From Sulfuritalea sp. (GTDB lineage Bacteria; Pseudomonadota; Gammaproteobacteria; Burkholderiales; Rhodocyclaceae): a stretch of 64,000 nucleotides of DNA. Numbering within the stretch: the stretch's first letter is position 1; each line of letters begins with the position of its first letter. Positions 1 through 6,780 of this stretch are shown piece by piece. The stretch covers positions 37,511 through 101,510 of the forward strand of contig JALNZB010000006.1 of the NCBI GenBank assembly GCA_023229545.1. Reading direction: 5' to 3'. The notes beneath the pieces were generated by a model. It saw only the letters and a program-made list of their open reading frames with translations. It had not been told where the DNA came from and made no database searches. The position numbers and the translations under genes were made by a program.

Positions 1-123
1 ATCCTGGACAAGATCGAAGCCGTCGATGGCGATGTCTTCAACCAGCGTCCCGTGCTTCAAGCGCTCGACTGGCCGCTGATTGTCTGGCGCTCGCTGGTTC
101 GCCCACTGGAGACCCACTGGTAA
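1..123 (+). CDS. hpnC: Squalene biosynthesis protein HpnC, C-terminal end (partial)
   Basis: The window opens inside a reading frame that runs from base 1 to a TAA at 121-123 and encodes about 40 residues ending in RPLETHW. Its length and position directly before hpnD and hpnE identify it as the tail of HpnC, the trans-isoprenyl-diphosphate-synthase-fold enzyme that turns presqualene diphosphate into hydroxysqualene. Only seven bases separate its stop from the hpnD start, consistent with one operon. No catalytic motif lies in the visible part, so the name rests on context. Confidence 0.7.
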   Translation: MLDKIEAVDGDVFNQRPVLQALDWPLIVWRSLVRPLETHW

Positions 124-130
124 ATTCGCC

Positions 131-964
131 GTGACCCCCGATCAATACTGCCAGGAACGCGCCGCGCAAAGCGGCTCCAGCTTCTATTACAGCTTCCTGT
201 TTCTCGAACCGCCGCGACGCCAGGCCATCACGGCGCTCTACGCCTTCTGCCGCGAAGTCGATGACGTGGTCGACGAATGTCCCGATGCCCTTTTGGCGCG
301 TACCAAACTGGCTTGGTGGCGCGGTGAAACAAGCGCATTGTTTGAAGGCCACCCCACGCATCCGGTGACGCAGGCGCTGGCGACATCGCTGAAGACTTTC
401 TCGCTGCCGCGAGAGCAGTTGCTGGAAATCATCGACGGCATGGAGATGGACCTCGACAATACGCGCTACGCCGATTTCAAGGCGCTGCACTTGTATTGCT
501 ACCGCGTCGCCAGCGTGGTCGGCCTGCTCGCCGCCGAAATCTTCGGCTACACCGATCGCATGACGCTCAAATACGCCCACGATCTGGGCCTGGCCTTTCA
601 GCTCACCAACATCATCCGCGATGTCGGCGAGGATGCGCGGCGCGGTCGCATCTACCTGCCGCAGGACGAACTGTTGCGCTTCGGCGTCGGCGAATCCGAC
701 CTGATCGAGGCCCGCTATTCCGACAACTTTCGCCAACTGATGGAATTTCAGGCCGAGCGCGCCAAAGCGACTTACCAGCAGGCCTTTGCCCAACTTCCCG
801 CCGCCGACCGCAAGGCGCAGCGCGCCGGGCTCATCATGGCCGCCATCTACCGCGCCACGCTCGACGAGATCGTCCGCGACGGGTGCCGCGTGCTGGATCG
901 CCGCACCTCCCTGCCTCCCCTGCGCAAGCTTTGGCTGGCCGGAAAAACGTGGCTGACGGCGTGA
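131..964 (+). CDS. hpnD: Presqualene diphosphate synthase HpnD
   Basis: This cytoplasmic or membrane-associated enzyme condenses two farnesyl diphosphates to presqualene diphosphate, the first step of the HpnCDE route to squalene and hopanoids. The 277-residue product shows both Asp-rich motifs of the squalene/phytoene synthase family: DDVVDE in the N-terminal third and DVGEDARRGRIYLP near residues 170-185. A GTG at 131 is taken as the start because it follows the hpnC stop by seven bases and places TPDQYC at the N terminus as in relatives; the frame is open further upstream but would overlap hpnC. Its TGA overlaps the GTG of hpnE (GTGA), so translation of the two is probably coupled. Confidence 0.9.
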   Translation: MTPDQYCQERAAQSGSSFYYSFLFLEPPRRQAITALYAFCREVDDVVDECPDALLARTKLAWWRGETSALFEGHPTHPVTQALATSLKTFSLPREQLLEIIDGMEMDLDNTRYADFKALHLYCYRVASVVGLLAAEIFGYTDRMTLKYAHDLGLAFQLTNIIRDVGEDARRGRIYLPQDELLRFGVGESDLIEARYSDNFRQLMEFQAERAKATYQQAFAQLPAADRKAQRAGLIMAAIYRATLDEIVRDGCRVLDRRTSLPPLRKLWLAGKTWLTA

Positions 965-2217
965 AGCTCGCCGTCATCGGCGCCGGCTACGCGGGGCTGG
1001 CCGCCGCCGTCGAACTGGCTGCTGCCGGAAAACAGGTCGAAGTATTCGAGGCCTCGCGAGTGCTCGGCGGACGCGCCCGTGCCACACAGATCGACGGCTT
1101 CACCGTGGATAACGGGCAGCACATCCTCGTCGGCGCCTATACCGAAACCCAGCGCCTGATGCGCGCCGTCGGCGCCGATCCCGACAAGTTGCTCAAGCGC
1201 ATCCCGCTGCGCTTTGAATTCCCCGGCGAATTCGTCATGGCCGCACCGCGCTTGCCGGCTCCGCTGCACACCGCTTTTGCGCTGCTGCTGGCGCAGGGAC
1301 TCGACTGGCGCGAAAAGTGGGCGGCGCTCCGCCTCATGCGCGGCCTGCAAGCGGGCAAGTTCCGCATCGAGCCGGACATCACCGTGACCGCATGGCTGGA
1401 CCGCAACAAAACGCCGTCCCGCCAGCGCCGACTTTTGTGGGAGCCGCTGTGCATCGCCGCGCTCAACACGCCCGCCGACCGCGCCTCGGCCCAAGTGCTG
1501 GCCAACGTCGTGCGCGACAGCCTCGCCGGTTCGCGCTCCGCCAGCGACATGCTGCTGCCGCAGGTGAATCTGTCGGCGCTGTTTCCCGAACCTGCCGCGC
1601 AGTTCATTACCCAGCACGGCGGCACCGTGCATTCCGGCCACCGCGTCAGTTCCCTGCGGCGCGAAGGCGACGCATGGCTGATCGATGACACCGGCCCCTT
1701 CGCGCAAATCATTCTCGCCGTCGCGCCCTATCACCTCGCCAACCTGGTGCCCGAGCTGGCGCCCGAAGTGGCTCACTTCGACTGGGAACCCATCGTCACC
1801 AGTTACTTCCGCTATCCCGCCGCGATGCACCTGCCGCGCCCCATGCTCGGCGTCGACGCGGGGCTGGCGCAATGGCTGTTCGACCGGGGACAACTCTGCG
1901 GACAACACGGCCTGATCGCCGCCGTTATCAGCGCGCGCGGTCGGCATCTGGACCTGCCGGCGGCGGAACTCGAACGCGGCATTCACGAAGAAATCGCGAA
2001 GCTCGTTCCCAATCTGCCTGCACCGCTGGCCGTGCAAACCATCACCGAAAAGCGCGCCACTTTCGCCTGCGTGCCGAATCTGCAACGACCGGGAACACGA
2101 ACCGACCTGCCCGGCCTGTGGCTGGCCGGCGACTATGTTGCCGGCAACTATCCGGCGACGATCGAGGGTGCGGTGAGAAGCGGGGTGGCTGCGGCGCGGG
2201 GCGTTCTCGACACCTGA
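961..2217 (+). CDS. hpnE: Squalene-associated FAD-dependent desaturase HpnE
   Basis: HpnE reduces hydroxysqualene to squalene, the last step of the HpnCDE pathway. The 418-residue protein begins with a Rossmann FAD-binding segment, VIGAGYAGLAAAVELA, followed by an acidic FEAS end of the second strand. It also has a WEPLCIAALNTP block typical of HpnE and a C-terminal FAD-contact segment, GLWLAGDYVAGNYPATIEGAV. The GTG start overlaps the hpnD stop. The frame is open upstream to 496, but that part only shadows hpnD. One copy of the over-represented word CAGCGCCGACT falls inside the gene at 1423. hpnE ends the operon and faces a convergent ABC ATPase gene. Confidence 0.92.
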   Translation: MKLAVIGAGYAGLAAAVELAAAGKQVEVFEASRVLGGRARATQIDGFTVDNGQHILVGAYTETQRLMRAVGADPDKLLKRIPLRFEFPGEFVMAAPRLPAPLHTAFALLLAQGLDWREKWAALRLMRGLQAGKFRIEPDITVTAWLDRNKTPSRQRRLLWEPLCIAALNTPADRASAQVLANVVRDSLAGSRSASDMLLPQVNLSALFPEPAAQFITQHGGTVHSGHRVSSLRREGDAWLIDDTGPFAQIILAVAPYHLANLVPELAPEVAHFDWEPIVTSYFRYPAAMHLPRPMLGVDAGLAQWLFDRGQLCGQHGLIAAVISARGRHLDLPAAELERGIHEEIAKLVPNLPAPLAVQTITEKRATFACVPNLQRPGTRTDLPGLWLAGDYVAGNYPATIEGAVRSGVAAARGVLDT

Positions 2218-2260
2218 GCCGCCGTCTCGCCAGCGCCGACTTTAGTTGCGGTCGCTGCGC

Positions 2261-2309
2261 TTAACGCCGATAGGACTGGCGTTAACCTCCACTGAAACTT
2301 CGTTTTCAG
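2261..2309. terminator. Hairpins between convergent hpnE and ABC ATPase genes
   Basis: Two short inverted repeats lie in the 88-bp gap: TTAACGCC (2261-2268) with GGCGTTAA (2278-2285), and CTGAAA with TTTTCAG around 2293-2309. Neither is followed by a clean T run, so a role in ending both transcripts is an inference from position. Confidence 0.35.
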
Positions 2310-3010
2310 CCGACGATGCGTCCGGCGTCCAGGCGCAATGTTCGCCCGCAGCGATGCGCCAGTGCCTCGTCGTGGGTCACCAGAATCAACGTGGTGCCGG
2401 CTTCGGCGTTCATGGCGAACATCAGCTCGATGATCTGCGCGCCGGTGGCGGCATCGAGATTGCCGGTCGGCTCGTCGGCCAGCAGCAGTTGCGGTCGCAT
2501 GGCGAAGGCGCGCGCCAGCGCCACGCGCTGCTGCTCGCCGCCGGAAAGATGCTTCGGGTAGTGCGCCAGTCGCGCGCCGAGGCCGACGCGCCCCAGCATC
2601 GCCTCGGCGGTGGCGCGGGCGTCGGCCCAGCCCGCCAGTTCCAGCGGCAGCATGGTGTTCTCCAACGCGGTCAGGGCCGGCAGCAACTGGAAGGACTGGA
2701 AGACGAAGCCGAGCAAGCGACCGCGCAGTGCGGCGCGCGCATCCTCGTCGAGTTCGCTCATATCCTGCCCGCCGAGAATCACTCTGCCCGCCGTGGGCAA
2801 ATCGAGACCCGCCATCAGTCCGAGCAAGGTCGACTTGCCCGAACCGGAGGCGCCGACAATGGCCACCGCCTCGCCGGAAGTCACGGCAAACGAAATCTCG
2901 TGCAGAATCGTGAGCGTGTCATCGCCGCTGGGCACGATCTTGCCCAGCGCCACGATATCGATTACCACGTCCGTGATCGCCGCATCTGTCGCCAACTGAT
3001 TTTCACGCAT
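2306..3010 (-). CDS. ABC transporter ATP-binding protein, LolD/YbbA type
   Basis: This 234-residue ATPase subunit has a Walker A motif (GASGSGKST), a Q-loop (FQSFQLLP), the signature LSGGEQQRVALARA and a Walker B with D-loop (LLLADEPTGNLD). It belongs to the MacB/LolD/YbbA group that drives permeases acting on lipoproteins or envelope substrates. In E. coli ybbA lies back to back with tesA, as here, which favours a YbbA assignment. No YbbP-like permease lies next to it in this window. The proposed ATG at 3010 overlaps the tesA ATG on the other strand (shared CATG). A start a few codons later, at the VIDIVALGK segment, is possible. Confidence 0.85.
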   Translation of the reverse strand: MRENQLATDAAITDVVIDIVALGKIVPSGDDTLTILHEISFAVTSGEAVAIVGASGSGKSTLLGLMAGLDLPTAGRVILGGQDMSELDEDARAALRGRLLGFVFQSFQLLPALTALENTMLPLELAGWADARATAEAMLGRVGLGARLAHYPKHLSGGEQQRVALARAFAMRPQLLLADEPTGNLDAATGAQIIELMFAMNAEAGTTLILVTHDEALAHRCGRTLRLDAGRIVG

Positions 3011-3626
3011 GTTCAAACGATTCCTCTCCCGCTTCTGTTTCCTGATGCTATTTTCATGCAGTCTCGCCGCCGCCGCAGAACCACGCATTCTGGTCTATGG
3101 CGACAGCCTCTCGGCCGGTTTTGGCATCGGCATCCGCCAGAGCTGGCCGGCCCTGCTCGAACAGCGCCTGAAGACCAGCGGTTCCGGCTTCACCGTCACC
3201 AACGCCAGCATCAGCGGTGAAACCACGGCAGGCGGACGCGCGCGCTTTGCCGCGACACTAACCCAATTCAGGCCCGCCGTCGTCATTCTCGCACTCGGCG
3301 CCAACGACGGCTTGCGCGGCCTGCCGGTGGCGGCGATGAAGGACAATCTTGCATTCATGGTAACGCTGGCGAAGCAGCATGGCGCGCGAGTGCTGCTGAT
3401 CGGCATGCATTTGCCGCCCAATTACGGGCCGAAGTACACACGGGAATTCGATGCCGCCTTCCGCGATCTCGCGAAGCGCGAGAAAGTCGCCTTGCTGCCC
3501 TTCCTGCTCGAACCCATCGTCTTCGACCGGAACGCCTATCAGGCCGACGGCCTGCACCCGACCGCAGCCGCACAACCAAGGATTCTGGATCACGTCTGGA
3601 CCGCGCTCAAACCGCTGATTACATAA
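3009..3626 (+). CDS. tesA: Periplasmic GDSL arylesterase / lysophospholipase TesA
   Basis: TesA hydrolyses acyl esters and thioesters in the periplasm. The 205-residue protein has a signal peptide ending near CSLAAAAEP, then the GDSL block I with catalytic serine (ILVYGDSLSAGFG), the block III GAND motif (ALGANDGLRG) and the C-terminal DGLHPTAAA with the catalytic Asp and His. This is the full SGNH-hydrolase set at the usual length. It is divergent from a YbbA-like ATPase and seven bases upstream of the selenouridine synthase gene, with which it may be co-transcribed. Confidence 0.92.
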   Translation: MFKRFLSRFCFLMLFSCSLAAAAEPRILVYGDSLSAGFGIGIRQSWPALLEQRLKTSGSGFTVTNASISGETTAGGRARFAATLTQFRPAVVILALGANDGLRGLPVAAMKDNLAFMVTLAKQHGARVLLIGMHLPPNYGPKYTREFDAAFRDLAKREKVALLPFLLEPIVFDRNAYQADGLHPTAAAQPRILDHVWTALKPLIT

Positions 3627-3632
3627 GAACCC

Positions 3633-4694
3633 ATGTCAAAACAATTGCCCAAGGGAGTGGCGACGGTAGCACAACTCGCCGAATTCGACACCCTGATCGA
3701 CGCCCGCGCGCCGAGCGAGTTTGCCGAGGATCATCTGCCCGGCGCCATCAGCATGCCGGTGCTGAACGACGAGGAGCGCGCCCGCGTCGGCACGCTCTAC
3801 AAGCAGGTGTCGGTATTCGAGGCGAAGAAAGTCGGCGCCGCGCTGGTGGCGAAGAACATCGCGCGGCACATCGAAGAGCACATGCTCGACAAGCCCAAGA
3901 GCTGGCGACCGCTGCTCTATTGCTGGCGCGGCGGCCAGCGCAGCGGCGCCTTCAGCCACATCCTGCGCGAAATCGGCTGGAATGCCCATCGCATTCAGGG
4001 GGGCTACAAGGTCTGGCGCCGGCATGTCATCGAGCAATTGACCTTGCTGCCGCCGCAAGTGAAATTCCGCGTCGTCACCGGCGCCACCGGCAGCGGCAAG
4101 AGCCGCCTGCTGGAAGCCCTGGCGGCGCGCGGCGGGCAGGTGCTGCATCTTGAGGAGCTGGCGGCGCACAAGGGCTCGGTGCTGGGCAATTTGCCCGGCC
4201 AGCCGCAACCCGCGCAGAAGGGCTTCGAGTCGCAGCTGTTCGCCGCACTGTCGGCGCTGGACCTGACGCAGCCGGTGTTTGTCGAGGCCGAGAGCCGCAA
4301 GATCGGTCGTCTGCAACTGCCCGACGCGCTGCTGGACGCCATCCGCCGCGCTCCCGGCCTGCGGATCGAGGCATCGCTGCCGGCCCGTGTTGAATTCCTG
4401 CTGCGCGACTATGACTATGCCATCGCCGACCCGGCCTGGCTGATCGAGCGACTCGACCAGCTCAAAGGCCTGCAAAGCAACGAGACGCTGGAGCGCTGGC
4501 GTTCGCTGATTGCCGAACAAAAATTCCCGGCTCTGGTGGAAGAACTGTTGACGCTGCACTACGACCCGCTCTATCAGCGTTCGCAAACCAGCAACTTCAA
4601 CTCGTATGCAGACTCGGTCCGCTACACCACGGACCAGCTCGATGCCGCCGCGCTCGACCAGTTGGCGGCAGAAATTCTCGCCACATCCGCCTGA
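3633..4694 (+). CDS. mnmH: tRNA 2-selenouridine synthase
   Basis: MnmH (SelU/YbbB) exchanges sulfur for selenium in 2-thiouridine at the wobble position of tRNAs, using selenophosphate. The 353-residue protein starts with a rhodanese domain whose active-site loop reads YCWRGGQRS (residues about 92-100), followed by a P-loop domain with GATGSGKS near residue 150. Both are needed in this family. The start ATG follows tesA by seven bases. The gene implies that the organism makes selenophosphate, although selD is not in the window. Confidence 0.92.
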   Translation: MSKQLPKGVATVAQLAEFDTLIDARAPSEFAEDHLPGAISMPVLNDEERARVGTLYKQVSVFEAKKVGAALVAKNIARHIEEHMLDKPKSWRPLLYCWRGGQRSGAFSHILREIGWNAHRIQGGYKVWRRHVIEQLTLLPPQVKFRVVTGATGSGKSRLLEALAARGGQVLHLEELAAHKGSVLGNLPGQPQPAQKGFESQLFAALSALDLTQPVFVEAESRKIGRLQLPDALLDAIRRAPGLRIEASLPARVEFLLRDYDYAIADPAWLIERLDQLKGLQSNETLERWRSLIAEQKFPALVEELLTLHYDPLYQRSQTSNFNSYADSVRYTTDQLDAAALDQLAAEILATSA

Positions 4695-4716
4695 TCAGAT
4701 CACCGGAACCGGATTG

Positions 4717-5262
4717 TCACGACGGCAGGCGCGGATCGATGCGTCTTGTGGCACACAAACGCTGCATCACCGCCGGGCGCGGAACATCGACTTCCCCCTG
4801 CTCGAAGGCCACCACCGTCAACCGCCGTCGCACCACATCCAGCAGCTCGCCCGGGCGCAGCAGGTAAGCCGGATTGGCAGGCTTGCCGAAGCGCTCGTTG
4901 CCAACCATGAAGGTTTCGTAGATCAATATCCCATTCACGTCGAGCGCATTGAGCAGCATCGGCAACAGCGGTCGATAGAGATAATTGGTGACGACAATGC
5001 CGTCGAAGGTCCGACCGTGATACGGCCAGGGACCGCCCTCAAGGTCGGCGGTGCGCGTGACGATGCCGGGCGCACGGGCCGCTATCCCGGCCAAAAGCAC
5101 GGCATCGCGGTCAACCGCTTCCACCTGGTAACCGCGCTCCGCCAACAGCAGTGAATGCCGCCCCTGGCCGCAGGCCATATCCAGCACCGAGCCGCCGACC
5201 GCGATCAGAGGCAAGAATCGTTGCACCCAAAGCGATGTCATTTCGCTCATTTGTATTGTCAT
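4717..5262 (-). CDS. Class I SAM-dependent methyltransferase
   Basis: The roughly 181-residue protein has the SAM-binding motif I, VLDMACGQGRHSLLLAERG, a motif II acidic residue in VEAVDRD, and a later FDGIVVTNYLYRP segment. The fold resembles the small TehB/Methyltransf_11-type enzymes. The substrate cannot be told from sequence. Candidate starts lie at 5274, 5262 and 5250; at 5262 its ATG overlaps the divergent cyclase ATG as CATG. It converges with mnmH 22 bases away. Confidence 0.8.
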   Translation of the reverse strand: MTIQMSEMTSLWVQRFLPLIAVGGSVLDMACGQGRHSLLLAERGYQVEAVDRDAVLLAGIAARAPGIVTRTADLEGGPWPYHGRTFDGIVVTNYLYRPLLPMLLNALDVNGILIYETFMVGNERFGKPANPAYLLRPGELLDVVRRRLTVVAFEQGEVDVPRPAVMQRLCATRRIDPRLPS

Positions 5263-6679
5263 GTCGGGTATCATTTTGAATCTAAATCAAGACGCAAGCC
5301 ACTTTTTTGGCTTAACACCTCACCTCATGCCCGTATCACCGAGCACGACCGCTGGCAACGCACGGGGCAACACCGACGTCTCGGGCGACCGGCTGAGCAC
5401 CATAACGGAAGCCTACAGCCGCTTCGTCCCGCGCGAATTCTTGACCTTGCTGGGTATTGAAGACATTCGCAAGGTCGAACTCGGCCAGCAGGTCGAACGC
5501 AAGATGACGATCCTGTTCTCCGACATCCGCGACTTCACTTCGCTGTCGGAGTCGATGAGTCCGCAGGAGAATTTCAACTTTCTCAACTCCTATCTGGTCC
5601 AGATGGAGCCGGTGATCACCGCTCACGGCGGTTTCATCGACAAATACATCGGCGATGGCATCATGGCGCTGTTCCCCGCCTCGCCGGATGCGGCGTTGCG
5701 CTGCGGTCTGGCGATGCTGGAACGGCTTGAGGAATACAACCAGGGTCGCCAGCGCGCCGGCTATCGTCCGATCAGGATCGGTATCGGCATCAACACCGGC
5801 ATCGTCATCCTTGGCACGGTGGGCGGCGCCTCGCGTATGGATGGCACAGTGATTGGCGATGCGGTCAACCTCGCGGCGCGGCTGGAACGCCTCACCAAGG
5901 AATACAGGGTATCAATTCTGATCAGCGAATACACGCTGTACAGCCTTGACGAGCCGAACCTCTGGTTGATCCGCTTTCTTGATCGTACCCATGTACGTGG
6001 CAAGCAGGACAATCAATCGGTATATGAGGTCTTCAACGGCGATCCCATTCCCCTGATTGAGGCCAAGACAAAGACCCTGAACGCTTTCGAGCAGGCTCTG
6101 GCCTACTATCACCTCGATGACCTCCAAACCGCCCGCGAGCGGCTGGTTGCCTGCCTTGCGATTGCGCCCGACGACGCCGCCGCCCGCGTCTATCTCGAAC
6201 GCTGCGACAATCCGGCCCTTTGTCCGGACAATCAGCGGGCCGAGCTAACGTCCAGTTGGCGGGATGAGTACTCATTTGGCCATGCGGCAGTGGATGCGGC
6301 GCACATGAATCTGCTCGCCGACATGAATGCGCTGGCCCGAGCGGTCAACGTCGGCGCCTGGAATCTGACGCCGCCCCTCCTGGCGCAGATCCAGTTTACT
6401 GCGGCCCACGATTTCATGATCGAAGAACAGCTGATGGTGGACGACGAATATCCTTTCCTCGACCTGCACGCACGCCAGCACCAGCGCTTTTTCGAGTACT
6501 TTGGCGAGTTGCGCCGCGAAATAGAGCGCGGAGAGGAAAACAGGGTTTATCTGGCCTTCCGCGTCAAGCGCTTGCTGACCGACTGGTTGGTCAACCACAT
6601 TCTCAATGCCGATCGCCATTTTGGTCACTATCTAAATGGCAGACTGAAAAGCAGTCGCCAAAAACCGGACAATCTGTAA
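5261..6679 (+). CDS. Class III adenylate cyclase fused to a C-terminal bacteriohemerythrin-like domain
   Basis: The 472-residue protein carries a class III nucleotide cyclase domain (about residues 75-265) with metal-binding Asp residues in FSDIRDFT and GDGIMALF. DKYIGD and MDGTVIGD hold the Lys and Asp expected for ATP use, and GDAVNLAARLE holds the transition-state Asn and Arg. A short helical linker leads to a hemerythrin-like domain (about 330-465). That domain has the DxxH, EE-LM, YP-x4-H-x3-H and HI-x3-D elements of the di-iron site, but the usual HFxxEE reads DFMIEE with the His one residue early. It probably makes cAMP in response to O2, NO or redox state; this is inference. There is no membrane segment, so it should be cytoplasmic. 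The start could also be ATG 5327. Confidence 0.85.
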   Translation: MSGIILNLNQDASHFFGLTPHLMPVSPSTTAGNARGNTDVSGDRLSTITEAYSRFVPREFLTLLGIEDIRKVELGQQVERKMTILFSDIRDFTSLSESMSPQENFNFLNSYLVQMEPVITAHGGFIDKYIGDGIMALFPASPDAALRCGLAMLERLEEYNQGRQRAGYRPIRIGIGINTGIVILGTVGGASRMDGTVIGDAVNLAARLERLTKEYRVSILISEYTLYSLDEPNLWLIRFLDRTHVRGKQDNQSVYEVFNGDPIPLIEAKTKTLNAFEQALAYYHLDDLQTARERLVACLAIAPDDAAARVYLERCDNPALCPDNQRAELTSSWRDEYSFGHAAVDAAHMNLLADMNALARAVNVGAWNLTPPLLAQIQFTAAHDFMIEEQLMVDDEYPFLDLHARQHQRFFEYFGELRREIERGEENRVYLAFRVKRLLTDWLVNHILNADRHFGHYLNGRLKSSRQKPDNL

Positions 6680-6780
6680 GGCGCCAGGACAAGCACGAAC
6701 GCCTGGAAGGTGCTATGCTTTTTGCTGCGCTGCACCAACCATCTTGACCAAACACCCAGTCGACGCTGCGGAGCGCCGTC

